A DNA stretch of 64,000 nt from Mycobacterium sp. AT1. Lineage in GTDB: Bacteria; Actinomycetota; Actinomycetes; Mycobacteriales; Mycobacteriaceae. Below are positions 48,393-57,144 of the stretch, piece by piece. The notes below the pieces were generated by a model. That model was not told where the DNA came from. It worked only from the letters and a program-made list of their open reading frames with translations, and searched no databases. Made by a program: the position numbers and the translations under genes. Position 1 is the stretch's first letter. The number at the start of each line of letters is the position of its first letter. The stretch is taken from positions 62,001-126,000 of the forward strand of contig NZ_MVOC01000027.1 in assembly GCF_002043095.1 (NCBI RefSeq), given 5' to 3'.

Positions 48393-49657
48393 GACGCCCC
48401 CACACAGACGTTGCCCAACCGCTGGCCGCCGAACCGGGCGTACAACCAGCCGATGGCGCTCTCGATCACCTGGTCATTGGATGCCTCGGTGCTTCCGGCG
48501 CGCTCGAGCACCTCGATCTGTTCGCCCTTGGCACAGGCGGCGTCGATCGCGCGGCGGATACCCGCGGGCGGTGAGCTGGCGTCCAGGCTTCCGAAGGTCA
48601 CCAGCACCGGCGCCGCCCCTGGCGTCGGATACCGCGCGGGCACGCCTGCGGCCGAAAGTCGTTGGCGCAAGTCGTCCGCCGCGGCACGGTCGCGAGGTTT
48701 CAGATCGCTCGGCTTGAGGTCGTCGAAGATCTTCTTGGCCGCGTCGGGGTCGGGGGGAACGCAGTCGGCCAGGACGTCCCACTGCTCGCGGGCCAGCCCG
48801 GACCGGTACAGGTCTAAGTCCAGGCTGGGATCCTGGTTCGCGAGGCTCTGCAGGGACCAAATGTAGTTCCGCAGGTCGACGACGCCAGACAGCTCACCGC
48901 TCTCGGCGGCGTCCACCAGCGGCGACATGTCGGCGAACGGTGACAGAGCCACGGCGCCGACCATGGTCATGCCGCCGCCGTACGTTCCGGCACGTTCGGC
49001 CGCCGCCCATGCCGCCAGTCCGCCTTCACCGAGTCCGTAGGCAGCCCATTGGGTGCTGCTCGACGGCAACACCCGGTGTGCTGCCCTGGCAGCGTCGATC
49101 ATGGTGTAGCCCAACGTCGTCGCGTCCACCGCCGAATGCGGGGCCTGACCGTCGAGACCAAGCCCCTGATAGTCGGGGAACACGACGACGAACCCTCGAC
49201 CCAGCAGGTTGGCGATCGCCGAGGAGTAGCCGTAGTACTTGTCGGCCAGGGTTGGGCCGCACTTCGGCTGGGTGCCCGTCATGGCATGGCCGAACGCGAT
49301 GATCGGCCAACCGTCCTTCGGAGGTTGACCCGGCGGAACGACGACGACGCCGGTGGCCTGACTCGGTGCTCCGGTGCGACTCGTCGATCGGTACGTCACC
49401 TTGACCGCGGAGGCGCCGGCGTCGTCGAAGGCCAACATTCCGGTGACCGGTGTGGAGTCGACGAGCGACCCGGGACCGGTGTCCGACAGGTCCGGCGGCG
49501 GAATTTCAGGGGCCCCAGGGAAATCGGGCGACACGTCAGACCGCGCCGGAAGGTCACGTGCGACTGACGGTGCCCGCGGCGACGGTGCGCAGCCCGAGAG
49601 AACGGCTGCCGACACGACCGCCGACGTGACCAGGGCGGTCAGAAGTCGCGACCGCAC
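48389..49657 (-). CDS. LIP-family lipoprotein, paralogue 3, with catalytic residues lost
   Basis: 422 residues, lipobox LSGC (Cys23). It aligns end to end with the other paralogues (GPGSLVDSTPVTGM, WPIIAFGHAMTG, DYQGLGLDGQAPHS). At the nucleophile elbow it reads YGLGEGGLAAWAAAER: Gly210 stands where the others have Ser. The C-terminal His segment (KGHGNVD in paralogue 2) is replaced by AGSTEASND. The candidate Asp (GSLDASSP) remains. It should therefore be catalytically dead but folded, perhaps a glycan/lipid-binding or regulatory subunit. Lies between wzz and the wzz/kinase-like gene, 2 bp from the latter. Confidence 0.87.
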   Translation of the reverse strand: MRSRLLTALVTSAVVSAAVLSGCAPSPRAPSVARDLPARSDVSPDFPGAPEIPPPDLSDTGPGSLVDSTPVTGMLAFDDAGASAVKVTYRSTSRTGAPSQATGVVVVPPGQPPKDGWPIIAFGHAMTGTQPKCGPTLADKYYGYSSAIANLLGRGFVVVFPDYQGLGLDGQAPHSAVDATTLGYTMIDAARAAHRVLPSSSTQWAAYGLGEGGLAAWAAAERAGTYGGGMTMVGAVALSPFADMSPLVDAAESGELSGVVDLRNYIWSLQSLANQDPSLDLDLYRSGLAREQWDVLADCVPPDPDAAKKIFDDLKPSDLKPRDRAAADDLRQRLSAAGVPARYPTPGAAPVLVTFGSLDASSPPAGIRRAIDAACAKGEQIEVLERAGSTEASNDQVIESAIGWLYARFGGQRLGNVCVGAS

Positions 49658-49659
49658 GG

Positions 49660-51144
49660 TCAGTCGGACCCGTGCCTGGACGCTGCAGGCTCGGACGTTC
49701 CCACCAGGCCCTCGGTGGGTGCGTCACCCTCGCCGGCGGCGGGCGACTTCGGTGGTGCCGCCTTCGCGGGGGCAGGCTTTCCCGAGTTCAGGCGACGACG
49801 GTGCCCGGGTTCGAACGTCGCGACGGTGCCGATGAGGATGGCGTTCGCGGCGTGCAGCGTCTGTACGCCACGCCGCAACTTCGCGCTCGTCGTGCGGCGG
49901 ATCCTGGCCAGGAGCAAGGCGCCGTCCGACAGGGCCGCGACGAGCGCGCCGTCGTTGTACTGCTCCAGTGGAGGAGTGTCGATCACGACGTAGTCGAAGG
50001 AGTCGCCCAGTTCGTCGAGGAGGTCCGTCGCACGGTCGCTCGCCCAGAGTTCGCCTGGCCGCGTCGGGATGGGTCCGGTCGGCAGGAACGAGACGCGGTG
50101 ATGACCGACCGGTACGTCGGGGATGATTGCTTCGACGACGGTGGTTTCCCCGGCGATCGTGGTGCTCAGGCCGCGGGTTGCGGCGGCCTTCTTCATGGGG
50201 CCTTCGAGCGGAAGTCGTTCGGCGAGTGTGGAACCCCGGAAGTCGCCGTCGACGAGGACCACCGAACGCCCGGCCTCGGCCAGCGCGGCCGCGAGGTCGA
50301 CCGCCAGCGTGGTGCGTCCCTCCCCTGCCGCCGGGCTGGTAACGGCTATGACCTTTGGCGGCTCGGGACCGTCGGTCAACCTGGCGAAGCGCAGATTCGT
50401 GCGCAGCTCGCGAAGACGCTCGGCGTAGAGACCGTCCTTGTCGAGGTCGACGACGCCCACCTTGGCTCGCGACGGGTCTGCGGGCAGCCCGCCGATCACC
50501 GCGGCGTCGGTGCTGTCGGCCACCGGTTCGCGGCCACGCACCCGCCGGTCGAGCGCCCCGACGAGGACGGCCGCGAGAATGCCGAGCAGCAACCCTCCCG
50601 CGACACCGAGGCCGATCCTGACGACCATTGACATTCCCACGGGCTTGACCGGGTAGTCCGCTTCGTCGACCACCACGGCCCCGGCGGCCGGAGTGCCGCC
50701 CCTGCGCGAAGTTTCGAGTTCGCTGATCAGCCCGACGAGCTGATCGGTCACGGCGTTGGCGTAGGTCTGCGCCATGGCGGGATCGGCGTCGGTGACGGCG
50801 ACGTTGAAGAGGACGGTCTTGGGCGCGGCTACCGCGGTGATCTTGCTCTTGAGCTCCTCGGGCGTGATCGTGCCCTTCAACTGGTCGACCGCCCTGGCGG
50901 CCACCTGTTCACTGGTCGCGAGACTGGCGTAGGAGTTCGCGCGGTCGGTGGAGAAGAGATTGTTCTGATACGCCTCGGTCACCGTGGTGCCGTTCTGCGT
51001 TGCCACGAACAACGTTGCCGTGGACTGGTATTCGCGGGTGCCGAACTGCCATGTCGCCCATCCGATGGCACCACCGATCACGGCGAGGACCACGATGACC
51101 CACCAGTACCTGCTAAAGATTCGCAGGTATTCCTTGATCTCCAA
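49660..51144 (-). CDS. Wzz/BY-kinase-like fusion (polysaccharide co-polymerase with altered Walker A)
   Basis: 494 residues. Wzz part: helices about 13-32 and 173-195 around an extracytoplasmic domain. The cytoplasmic part is a P-loop ATPase of the bacterial tyrosine kinase type: Walker A TSPAAGEGRTT (residues 269-279), where Arg277 replaces the usual Lys; Walker A' VVLVDGDFRGS; Walker B FDYVVIDTPP. The C-terminal tail (about 445-494) is Pro/Ala/Lys-rich and has no tyrosine cluster. Classical autokinase activity is therefore doubtful. Such proteins control Wzy-dependent chain length. ATG start; divergent from wzy by only 23 bp as annotated. Confidence 0.88.
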   Translation of the reverse strand: MEIKEYLRIFSRYWWVIVVLAVIGGAIGWATWQFGTREYQSTATLFVATQNGTTVTEAYQNNLFSTDRANSYASLATSEQVAARAVDQLKGTITPEELKSKITAVAAPKTVLFNVAVTDADPAMAQTYANAVTDQLVGLISELETSRRGGTPAAGAVVVDEADYPVKPVGMSMVVRIGLGVAGGLLLGILAAVLVGALDRRVRGREPVADSTDAAVIGGLPADPSRAKVGVVDLDKDGLYAERLRELRTNLRFARLTDGPEPPKVIAVTSPAAGEGRTTLAVDLAAALAEAGRSVVLVDGDFRGSTLAERLPLEGPMKKAAATRGLSTTIAGETTVVEAIIPDVPVGHHRVSFLPTGPIPTRPGELWASDRATDLLDELGDSFDYVVIDTPPLEQYNDGALVAALSDGALLLARIRRTTSAKLRRGVQTLHAANAILIGTVATFEPGHRRRLNSGKPAPAKAAPPKSPAAGEGDAPTEGLVGTSEPAASRHGSD

Positions 51145-51167
51145 CGTCGGACTCCTCGGTAATTGCC

Positions 51168-52691
51168 ATGCAACGTGTCAAGAGGCTAGTCGCCGCCCTC
51201 CACGCACGAGCCATGGAACGCGGCCGGACCCGCGTGTTGAGCTTAGCTGGTCGACCTGCGACCATGGTCATCGTGAACCCCAGCAGGGAAACCATTCGCA
51301 ACATCACGGTGTCCGTCCTGATTGTTGCAGTGACCCTGGCGGTGGTCTGGGTGGCTATTTCATTTGGAAAGCTTTCATTCATCGGCATCGTCGGGCTCAT
51401 CGGACTGTTGATCGGCGCCTACATCGGCGTCCGGCACCCGCTGTGGCTATTTTATGGGCTTGCCGCCATCATGGCTGGCCTGCAATTCGGACGAATTCCG
51501 GGGATTAGTCTCCCCATCTATCTGCCGCTGGCATTCGGAGCCGTGGTCGCGTCGTACTTTCATCCGCGACTCGCACGGTCCATGCACCCGTTGGAATTCG
51601 CCTGGATTGCGTTGATCGTGACCAGCGGCTTGACCATGGCGATAAATGCACACGGGTTCGTCGACTATTCGCTTTACATTCGCTGGCTGATTGCCTCGAT
51701 GGTATTGCTCGCCCTCGTTCAGCTGCCCCGCGAGAACTTGAAGCGCTTCGGCCAGGTCTTCACGGTCGTCGCCGCGGGCAACGGTCTCTTCGGCATGTAC
51801 ATGGTGGCGTTCGACCAGAACAACACCGCGCTGCGCATCTTCCAGCCGTTCGGCTATCTGCCGGAGGCCATCACCCCCATCTACGCCCAGGGCGCCGACG
51901 GGGTGACGGGGACCATCCGACTTGGCGGCACGTGGGTCAACGCCAACACGGCGGGCCTCAACCTCGCGCTGGCATTGGGTCTCGCCATTCTTCTGTTCGC
52001 AGGCTGGCGACGCACCGTGCTGATCCTGGTCCTCACGGCAGCACTGCTCCTGACGCTGAGCCGCGCCTCCATCTTCAGCGTCGCCGCAGGCGTCATCTTG
52101 GTGCTGGTGTTCGGCGCAATGCGGACGCGTGATCGTGCGGCGACCATCGGCCTTGGTCTGCTGGTTGCTGCGGGCGCGCTGCTCACACCCGCCGTCCGCG
52201 AACGCCTGACGTCGGCCTTCGCCGGCCGCGACGTCGGCTCGCTCGCGCGTGCGGACGCCTTGAGGGTGTTTCCCAGCCAAATGGCGCACCACTGGCAATT
52301 CGGCTGGGGCTGGGGTCGCCCGGAATTCATTGACCCGGAGTATTCATACCTCTTCAACCTGGCGTCCAACGCCCCGCTGACTACGCTTTACCGGGGCGGA
52401 TTCCTGCCTTTCCTCGCCTTTTTAGCGGTCATGGTCATCAGCATTGCGATGTCCTATCGCGCGCTTCGCTCCAATTCGCTTCCGCTGGCCATGTACGGCG
52501 GAATTCTGATCGGCGTCACCGTCGTGCAATTCAACTTGGACCACAATGTCGCCGACGTTCCTCAGAACGTGCTCTTGTGGTCGATGCTCCTGGCGTTCGC
52601 CCTATACGTCGACGACGCCCGAAAGGACGCGGCGGCTACCGAAAATCCCTTGGGGAAGTCGCCCGCTACGCCGGAATTACTTCCCCGTTGA
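51168..52691 (+). CDS. Wzy-like O-antigen polymerase/ligase family membrane protein
   Basis: 507 residues, about 11 membrane helices. The large extracytoplasmic loop with GTIRLGGTWVNANTAGLNLAL and the LTLSRASIFSVAAG helix are typical of the O-antigen polymerase/ligase (Wzy_C) family, which joins polyprenyl-PP repeat units. It is the only plus-strand gene of the locus and parts of it are less GC-rich than the neighbours. The true start may be later (ATG 51264 or GTG 51276), since the first 35 residues are basic and unconserved-looking and the annotated start leaves no promoter space. Confidence 0.86.
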   Translation: MQRVKRLVAALHARAMERGRTRVLSLAGRPATMVIVNPSRETIRNITVSVLIVAVTLAVVWVAISFGKLSFIGIVGLIGLLIGAYIGVRHPLWLFYGLAAIMAGLQFGRIPGISLPIYLPLAFGAVVASYFHPRLARSMHPLEFAWIALIVTSGLTMAINAHGFVDYSLYIRWLIASMVLLALVQLPRENLKRFGQVFTVVAAGNGLFGMYMVAFDQNNTALRIFQPFGYLPEAITPIYAQGADGVTGTIRLGGTWVNANTAGLNLALALGLAILLFAGWRRTVLILVLTAALLLTLSRASIFSVAAGVILVLVFGAMRTRDRAATIGLGLLVAAGALLTPAVRERLTSAFAGRDVGSLARADALRVFPSQMAHHWQFGWGWGRPEFIDPEYSYLFNLASNAPLTTLYRGGFLPFLAFLAVMVISIAMSYRALRSNSLPLAMYGGILIGVTVVQFNLDHNVADVPQNVLLWSMLLAFALYVDDARKDAAATENPLGKSPATPELLPR

Positions 52692-52824
52692 CGGTGAGCT
52701 AGCGCCAGTTACGACGGCACGTCGCTCCCCGCGGTCATTCAGGCTCGGCACCAAGAAAGCCCGAGGCTCGTTCACGCTTGTTTGCTGACGGCTACGTCCA
52801 GACCGTCGGTGACCGGGCTCAGGG

Positions 52825-54369
52825 TCAGTACGCGCCGGAACCGGTCGCGATGGTACGAACGGTCTTGACGGCGATCAACACGTCGTTGGTGATGGACCAG
52901 TTCTCGACGTAGGACAGGTCGAGGCGTACCGAGTCCTCCCACGACAGGTCGGAGCGGCCGCTGACCTGCCACAGGCCCGTGATGCCCGGCAGAACGAGCA
53001 ACCGGCGCCGGACCTGGTCGTTGTAGGTGTCGACTTCGCGGCGCAGCGGCGGACGGGGGCCGACGACGCTCATGTCGCGTCGGAGAACGTTGAAGAACTG
53101 GGGCAGCTCGTCGATGCTGTACTTCCGCAGGAGGCGTCCGATGTGGGTGATCCGTGGATCTTCCTTCATCTTGAACAGCACCCCGCCGACGCTGTCGTTG
53201 ACGTCCATCAGGTTGACCACTTGCCGATCCGCGCCGTCGACCATGGTGCGGAACTTGATCATCTGGAACGGTTCGCCGTCCAAGCCGATGCGCTCGGACT
53301 TGTAGAAGACGGGTCCCTTGCTGGTCAGCTTGATCGCGATGGACGCCGCGATCATCACCGGGAGTGCCATGACGAGCGCGAAGATCGCCATGAAGTAGTC
53401 GAATGCAAGCTTCTGGATCTTCTTGGTGCCGCTGTATTGCGGCTTCTCGACGTGGATGAGGGGCAGGCCGGCGACGGGTCGCATCGTCAACCGTGGACCT
53501 GCGACGTCGACGACGCCGGGGGTGACCACCAGGTCGACGCCCAGCTTGTGCAGGTCCCACGACAGCTCGCGAACGCCTTCAGGGCCGAGGTGGTCGGTGG
53601 TGGTCAGTGCGACGGTGTCGGTATTGGTCTTGAGGATCGCGTCGTGGACGCTGCTCTCGTCGCCGTAGACGGGCAGCGCGCCGACACCGGGGATGTCGAT
53701 GGTGCCACCGGAGCTCCGGCCGGTGAGACACACTCCGACGACGGAGTATCCGTATCCCCAGCCCCTGTTGAGGGATTGGACGAGGCTGCGAACGGCCCTG
53801 GCGTCACCGACGGCCAAAACCGTGACGACGCACCGGCCGCGCTTACGCTGACGGGACAAGAACAGCCGGCACACATTGCGGCCGACTACGAGTCCGGCGA
53901 GGCCGAGCGGAAATGCCACCGCGAGGTATCCCCTGGCGAATTCCGGCCGAAAGATCATGAGCGCGACGGCTACGACGCCAATCGTTGCCAGTGTGGCCGA
54001 AACCACACGTCGATACTCCTCGACACCGGCTCCGACGATCCGGGGAGACCGGGTGCGGTAGGCGGCCAGGAGACTGAGCCAGATGCAGGCGATGAGAACC
54101 GACAGGATCGAGAAGTAGATCGACGCTGGATCGGTGGCCGTGATGGGCCGTCCGAGCCTGACTGTTTGGGCTCCTACCAGCGCAAGAGCGACGACGACGA
54201 TGTCGGAGACGACCAGAACCTTGACGTACCGTCGCTGCCACCGGGGGCCGCCACTTCGGCGGGAGGCCGTCACCGGCGCGTCAGTGAGAGACAGGGTTTC
54301 TTCAGTCAGAGACAACGTCCTCCACCCCTTCTGTTTGCTAGCAGTTAAACGCGTTAACGACTTCCCCAC
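52825..54369 (-). CDS. Polyprenyl-phosphate sugar-1-phosphate transferase (WbaP/CpsE type), initiating enzyme
   Basis: 514 residues. About five N-terminal membrane helices (50-190), a CoA-binding-like central part, and a C-terminal catalytic bacterial sugar-transferase domain: FDYFMAIFALVMALPVMIAA helix, KGPVFYKSERIG, FQMIKFRTMV, catalytic Asp-Glu in YSIDELPQFFNVL, VVGPRPPLR and LPGITGLWQVSGRSD. It loads the first sugar-phosphate onto undecaprenyl/decaprenyl phosphate, so it starts the repeat unit. The GTG at 54369 is taken; a TTG at 54315 behind a GGGGTGGAGG tract is a real alternative. Convergent with wzy. Confidence 0.91.
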   Translation of the reverse strand: MGKSLTRLTASKQKGWRTLSLTEETLSLTDAPVTASRRSGGPRWQRRYVKVLVVSDIVVVALALVGAQTVRLGRPITATDPASIYFSILSVLIACIWLSLLAAYRTRSPRIVGAGVEEYRRVVSATLATIGVVAVALMIFRPEFARGYLAVAFPLGLAGLVVGRNVCRLFLSRQRKRGRCVVTVLAVGDARAVRSLVQSLNRGWGYGYSVVGVCLTGRSSGGTIDIPGVGALPVYGDESSVHDAILKTNTDTVALTTTDHLGPEGVRELSWDLHKLGVDLVVTPGVVDVAGPRLTMRPVAGLPLIHVEKPQYSGTKKIQKLAFDYFMAIFALVMALPVMIAASIAIKLTSKGPVFYKSERIGLDGEPFQMIKFRTMVDGADRQVVNLMDVNDSVGGVLFKMKEDPRITHIGRLLRKYSIDELPQFFNVLRRDMSVVGPRPPLRREVDTYNDQVRRRLLVLPGITGLWQVSGRSDLSWEDSVRLDLSYVENWSITNDVLIAVKTVRTIATGSGAY

Positions 54370-54427
54370 CCGCGTTTACTATGTCACTGTTAGCCAGCCA
54401 GCGCCAGGCATACAGCATATGTCCAGT

Positions 54428-55003
54428 TCACCGACATCCGCCTTGGATCGACGCTTTGGCCAGGCCGGCCCACTGATAAGCGAAGATGAACTCCCAGCCG
54501 AGAACTGAGTAGCGATATCGACGCGGTACGTCGACCATCACCGCTGCATCCGGCCGGTTTGAGAAACATTGCTGAAATACCAGTCGCGCGCGCGGCAGGT
54601 GGTAGCGCCAGCTTATGACGATGATCTTGCGCCACGACCGTTCGTCGGCCAGGCGCCGCATTTCCTCGGCCTCACCGCGGGTGGTGCTCGGATCGGGCGT
54701 GAAGCAGATGACCTCCACGTCTTCGGGGCTGCGGCACACCCGCTTCATCACGGGGTCCCCGTCCCAGTAGGGGTCTGACAGCACGACGATCGGTGCCCAC
54801 CCCTCCCGCGCCAATTGCAACCCGTAGTCCTCCCGACCGTCGTGTTCGCCACCAAGCACGATGATCGCGTCGGCGTGCTCGAGCTGGTCGACCTTGGCGT
54901 TGGCGAACACGAAGTAGCCGCTGAGGCCCATGTCGACCAGGATGATCGCCATCACGAGCACGATGGCTTCGACCGCTGCCAGGAGCCGTCTACTCGCGCT
55001 CAT
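54428..55003 (-). CDS. YdcF/DUF218-family protein
   Basis: 191 residues with an N-terminal membrane helix (about 9-30) and an extracytoplasmic DUF218 fold: ADAIIVLGGEHDGR, an S-T-T-R-G-E-A box (residue about 115) and KIIVISWRYHLPRARLVFQ. Members such as SanA/ElyC act on envelope integrity and polyprenyl or glycan metabolism; the exact reaction is unknown. ATG at 55003 overlaps the esterase gene upstream by 14 bp. Located between the initiating transferase and the esterase. Confidence 0.85.
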   Translation of the reverse strand: MSASRRLLAAVEAIVLVMAIILVDMGLSGYFVFANAKVDQLEHADAIIVLGGEHDGREDYGLQLAREGWAPIVVLSDPYWDGDPVMKRVCRSPEDVEVICFTPDPSTTRGEAEEMRRLADERSWRKIIVISWRYHLPRARLVFQQCFSNRPDAAVMVDVPRRYRYSVLGWEFIFAYQWAGLAKASIQGGCR

Positions 55004-55874
55004 ACTCCGCCAGATCGTCGGGACACAGCGCGCGATAACGGGCCCACATGGCTCGTCCCATCGCGCGCTGCCCGTCGGCGTTGTAGTGCCGGTCTTCGGT
55101 TCCGTTGACACAGCCCCGCTCGCCAGTGGCGAATGCGGTCCGATGCCTGCGCCGCGGGGTGTCGGCGTGGATGGCGTCGATCACCGAATAGTCCTTGCGG
55201 CTCAGTTCCATCTCCTCGGGCACCATTTGGCCCAGGATGAATGGAAGGTCGGTTCCGTAGCGCCTGCGTAGATCGTCGATCACCGAGTCGAGCTTGTCGC
55301 GGTAGGTCGGGCCGGACGTCAACGGCACGTCACTTTCCCCTTGGTGCCACAGCACCGCGGCCACTGTACTTCCCGGGTGGTGGCCAAGCACCGCGTCGAC
55401 CGCGCGTACGCCGGCGACGTAGAGGTTGACCCTGGTGCGGGTGTCGACCGGATCCCACGTGTACCCGTTCTTCGGTGCGAACGACGTGTCGCCGCGGGCG
55501 CCGGGGACCAGGAGGACGTGGCGTCCCGTCTCCTCGGCGAGCAGCTTCGCGAAGGTCATCCCGAACCCGACGCCCTTACCGGGGATTTCGTGCATCAGCG
55601 GTTCCTCGGCGAGGATGATCCGCCCCTTCGCCGGCCCGCTCATGGCGTATTGGTGCACCCGTGGGTGCGAGCGGTCCAATCCGTCGCGGTCGAGGCCCCG
55701 TCCCATCCCGAAGGCATTGGACTGCCCGAGAATCGGCACCACTAGATAGGGCTTCGGCGGGGGGTCGACGGGCGTCCCCGCCGACGCCAGCTTGCGCTTG
55801 ACGGCCGACTTGGCCTCGAAGGCCAGCCGACGCCAGTGGGCGACGTCTCCGTCCGGGTTCCTAGCGGCATTCAT
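54990..55874 (-). CDS. SGNH/SASA-type carbohydrate acetylesterase
   Basis: 294 residues. Signature of the sialate-O-acetylesterase-like (SASA) SGNH hydrolases: nucleophile Ser in ILGQSNAFGMG, LWHQGESDVP, and C-terminal Asp/His in TEDRHYNADGQ. No convincing signal peptide, so it may act inside the cell or leave by another route. The likely role is removing O-acetyl groups from the polysaccharide or its precursors. ATG at 55874 overlaps the paralogue 4 stop by 14 bp; a second ATG 4 bp later is out of frame. Confidence 0.86.
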   Translation of the reverse strand: MNAARNPDGDVAHWRRLAFEAKSAVKRKLASAGTPVDPPPKPYLVVPILGQSNAFGMGRGLDRDGLDRSHPRVHQYAMSGPAKGRIILAEEPLMHEIPGKGVGFGMTFAKLLAEETGRHVLLVPGARGDTSFAPKNGYTWDPVDTRTRVNLYVAGVRAVDAVLGHHPGSTVAAVLWHQGESDVPLTSGPTYRDKLDSVIDDLRRRYGTDLPFILGQMVPEEMELSRKDYSVIDAIHADTPRRRHRTAFATGERGCVNGTEDRHYNADGQRAMGRAMWARYRALCPDDLAEYERE

Positions 55875-57144
55875 TGACGGCCGGCTTCCCTTCGAATCGG
55901 TCGGCGATCCAGGCGAGTTGGTTGGTGACGTCGACGTCACCGTGCCCCTTGGCCGGCTGCAAATCCCACTCCACGTTGCCACCGAGAGCGCACGCCTTGG
56001 CGATGGCGTCGGTGGTCCACGCCGGGTCGATCAGGGTGTCCGCGCCGCCGTAGACGACCGACAACGGAGCAGACAGGGGTCGTTGCGGAATTGCCCAGGC
56101 GGACAACAGCTTCCGCAATTGGTCGGCTGACGCCTGCGACGCCGGGCGGACGTCGGCGGCGGTCACCTGTTTGAGCGCGTCGGCCCTGGAGTGGGCGGTG
56201 TCGCCGGCACACGACAGGAGCACGTCCCAATGGGTCGCCGCTGCGCCACGCCGGAAGTCGTCCCGGTTCACCTCGGGATGACGGCGGGCCAGCGATTCCA
56301 CGATGGCGAGGAACGCCGGTCGCTGATCGTCGGTCAAGGTGCCCGCCCACGCCTTGTCGACCACCTGGGTCACCTCTGCAGCAGGCGAATCAGCCACGGC
56401 GCCAACGAGATCGAGCTCCGGCGCGTACGCCGAGGCCTGTTCGTCGGCGGCCCACGCCGCTCCCCCGCCCTGTGATCCCCCCAGCGCCAGCCAACGCGTC
56501 GAAGTGTTGGCGAAGGTATGGCGCAGCGCACGGACCGCGTCGATCATGTTGAGCCCCGCGGTCTTGGCATCGGTGTAGGGATGAATTCCACTCTCCCCGA
56601 GGCCCTCGTAGTCGGCGAGCGCGACCGCATGTCCGGTCTTGACGAAGCCGACGACCAGGTCGGCGAGTCCGAGCAGCGAGTCGGAGACCGACGGAGCACA
56701 GCCCTCGTCGATGCCGGTGGTGCCGTGGCCGAAGGACAGAATCGGCCAGCCTCCCTTCGGCGGCTCGCCGAGTGGGGTGAAGACGGATCCGGAGACCGTC
56801 GCCTGCGCGCCGGTGTCGCCGTTGGTCGAGCGGTACACCACGCGCGCCGCCTGCAGCTGACGTCCGGTGATCGTCCGCTGGAGAGCGGGCATGGTCATCG
56901 CACTGACCAGGGAGCCCGGGCCCGCCCCGCCGAGGTCGGCGGTTTGGATGGGAACCGGTTGCGCGGTCGGCAAGTCGCCGCGGATCGCGTCGACGACCTT
57001 GCCAGCGACGCGGAATCCAATCGGGAGGGTGAGCGCGACGAGCACCAGGGCGACAAGCGTCACCACGGTGACCGCGGCCGCCCGCGCTCCCCGCCTCATG
57101 CCCATCGACACCGGAGGTTTCTGGCCACGCTCATCCGCCGTCAC
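55861..57144 (-). CDS. LIP-family secreted hydrolase, paralogue 4
   Basis: 427 residues. An N-terminal hydrophobic helix (about 20-45) serves as anchor/signal, without lipobox. Complete triad: Ser in LGGSQGGGAAWAADEQ (about 219), Asp in YGGADTLIDPAW, His in KGHGDVDVTN. Very similar to paralogue 2 over the catalytic core, pointing to recent duplication. Overlaps paralogue 5 upstream and the acetylesterase downstream, 14 bp each, so all three are translationally coupled. GTG start. Confidence 0.87.
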   Translation of the reverse strand: MTADERGQKPPVSMGMRRGARAAAVTVVTLVALVLVALTLPIGFRVAGKVVDAIRGDLPTAQPVPIQTADLGGAGPGSLVSAMTMPALQRTITGRQLQAARVVYRSTNGDTGAQATVSGSVFTPLGEPPKGGWPILSFGHGTTGIDEGCAPSVSDSLLGLADLVVGFVKTGHAVALADYEGLGESGIHPYTDAKTAGLNMIDAVRALRHTFANTSTRWLALGGSQGGGAAWAADEQASAYAPELDLVGAVADSPAAEVTQVVDKAWAGTLTDDQRPAFLAIVESLARRHPEVNRDDFRRGAAATHWDVLLSCAGDTAHSRADALKQVTAADVRPASQASADQLRKLLSAWAIPQRPLSAPLSVVYGGADTLIDPAWTTDAIAKACALGGNVEWDLQPAKGHGDVDVTNQLAWIADRFEGKPAVNECR

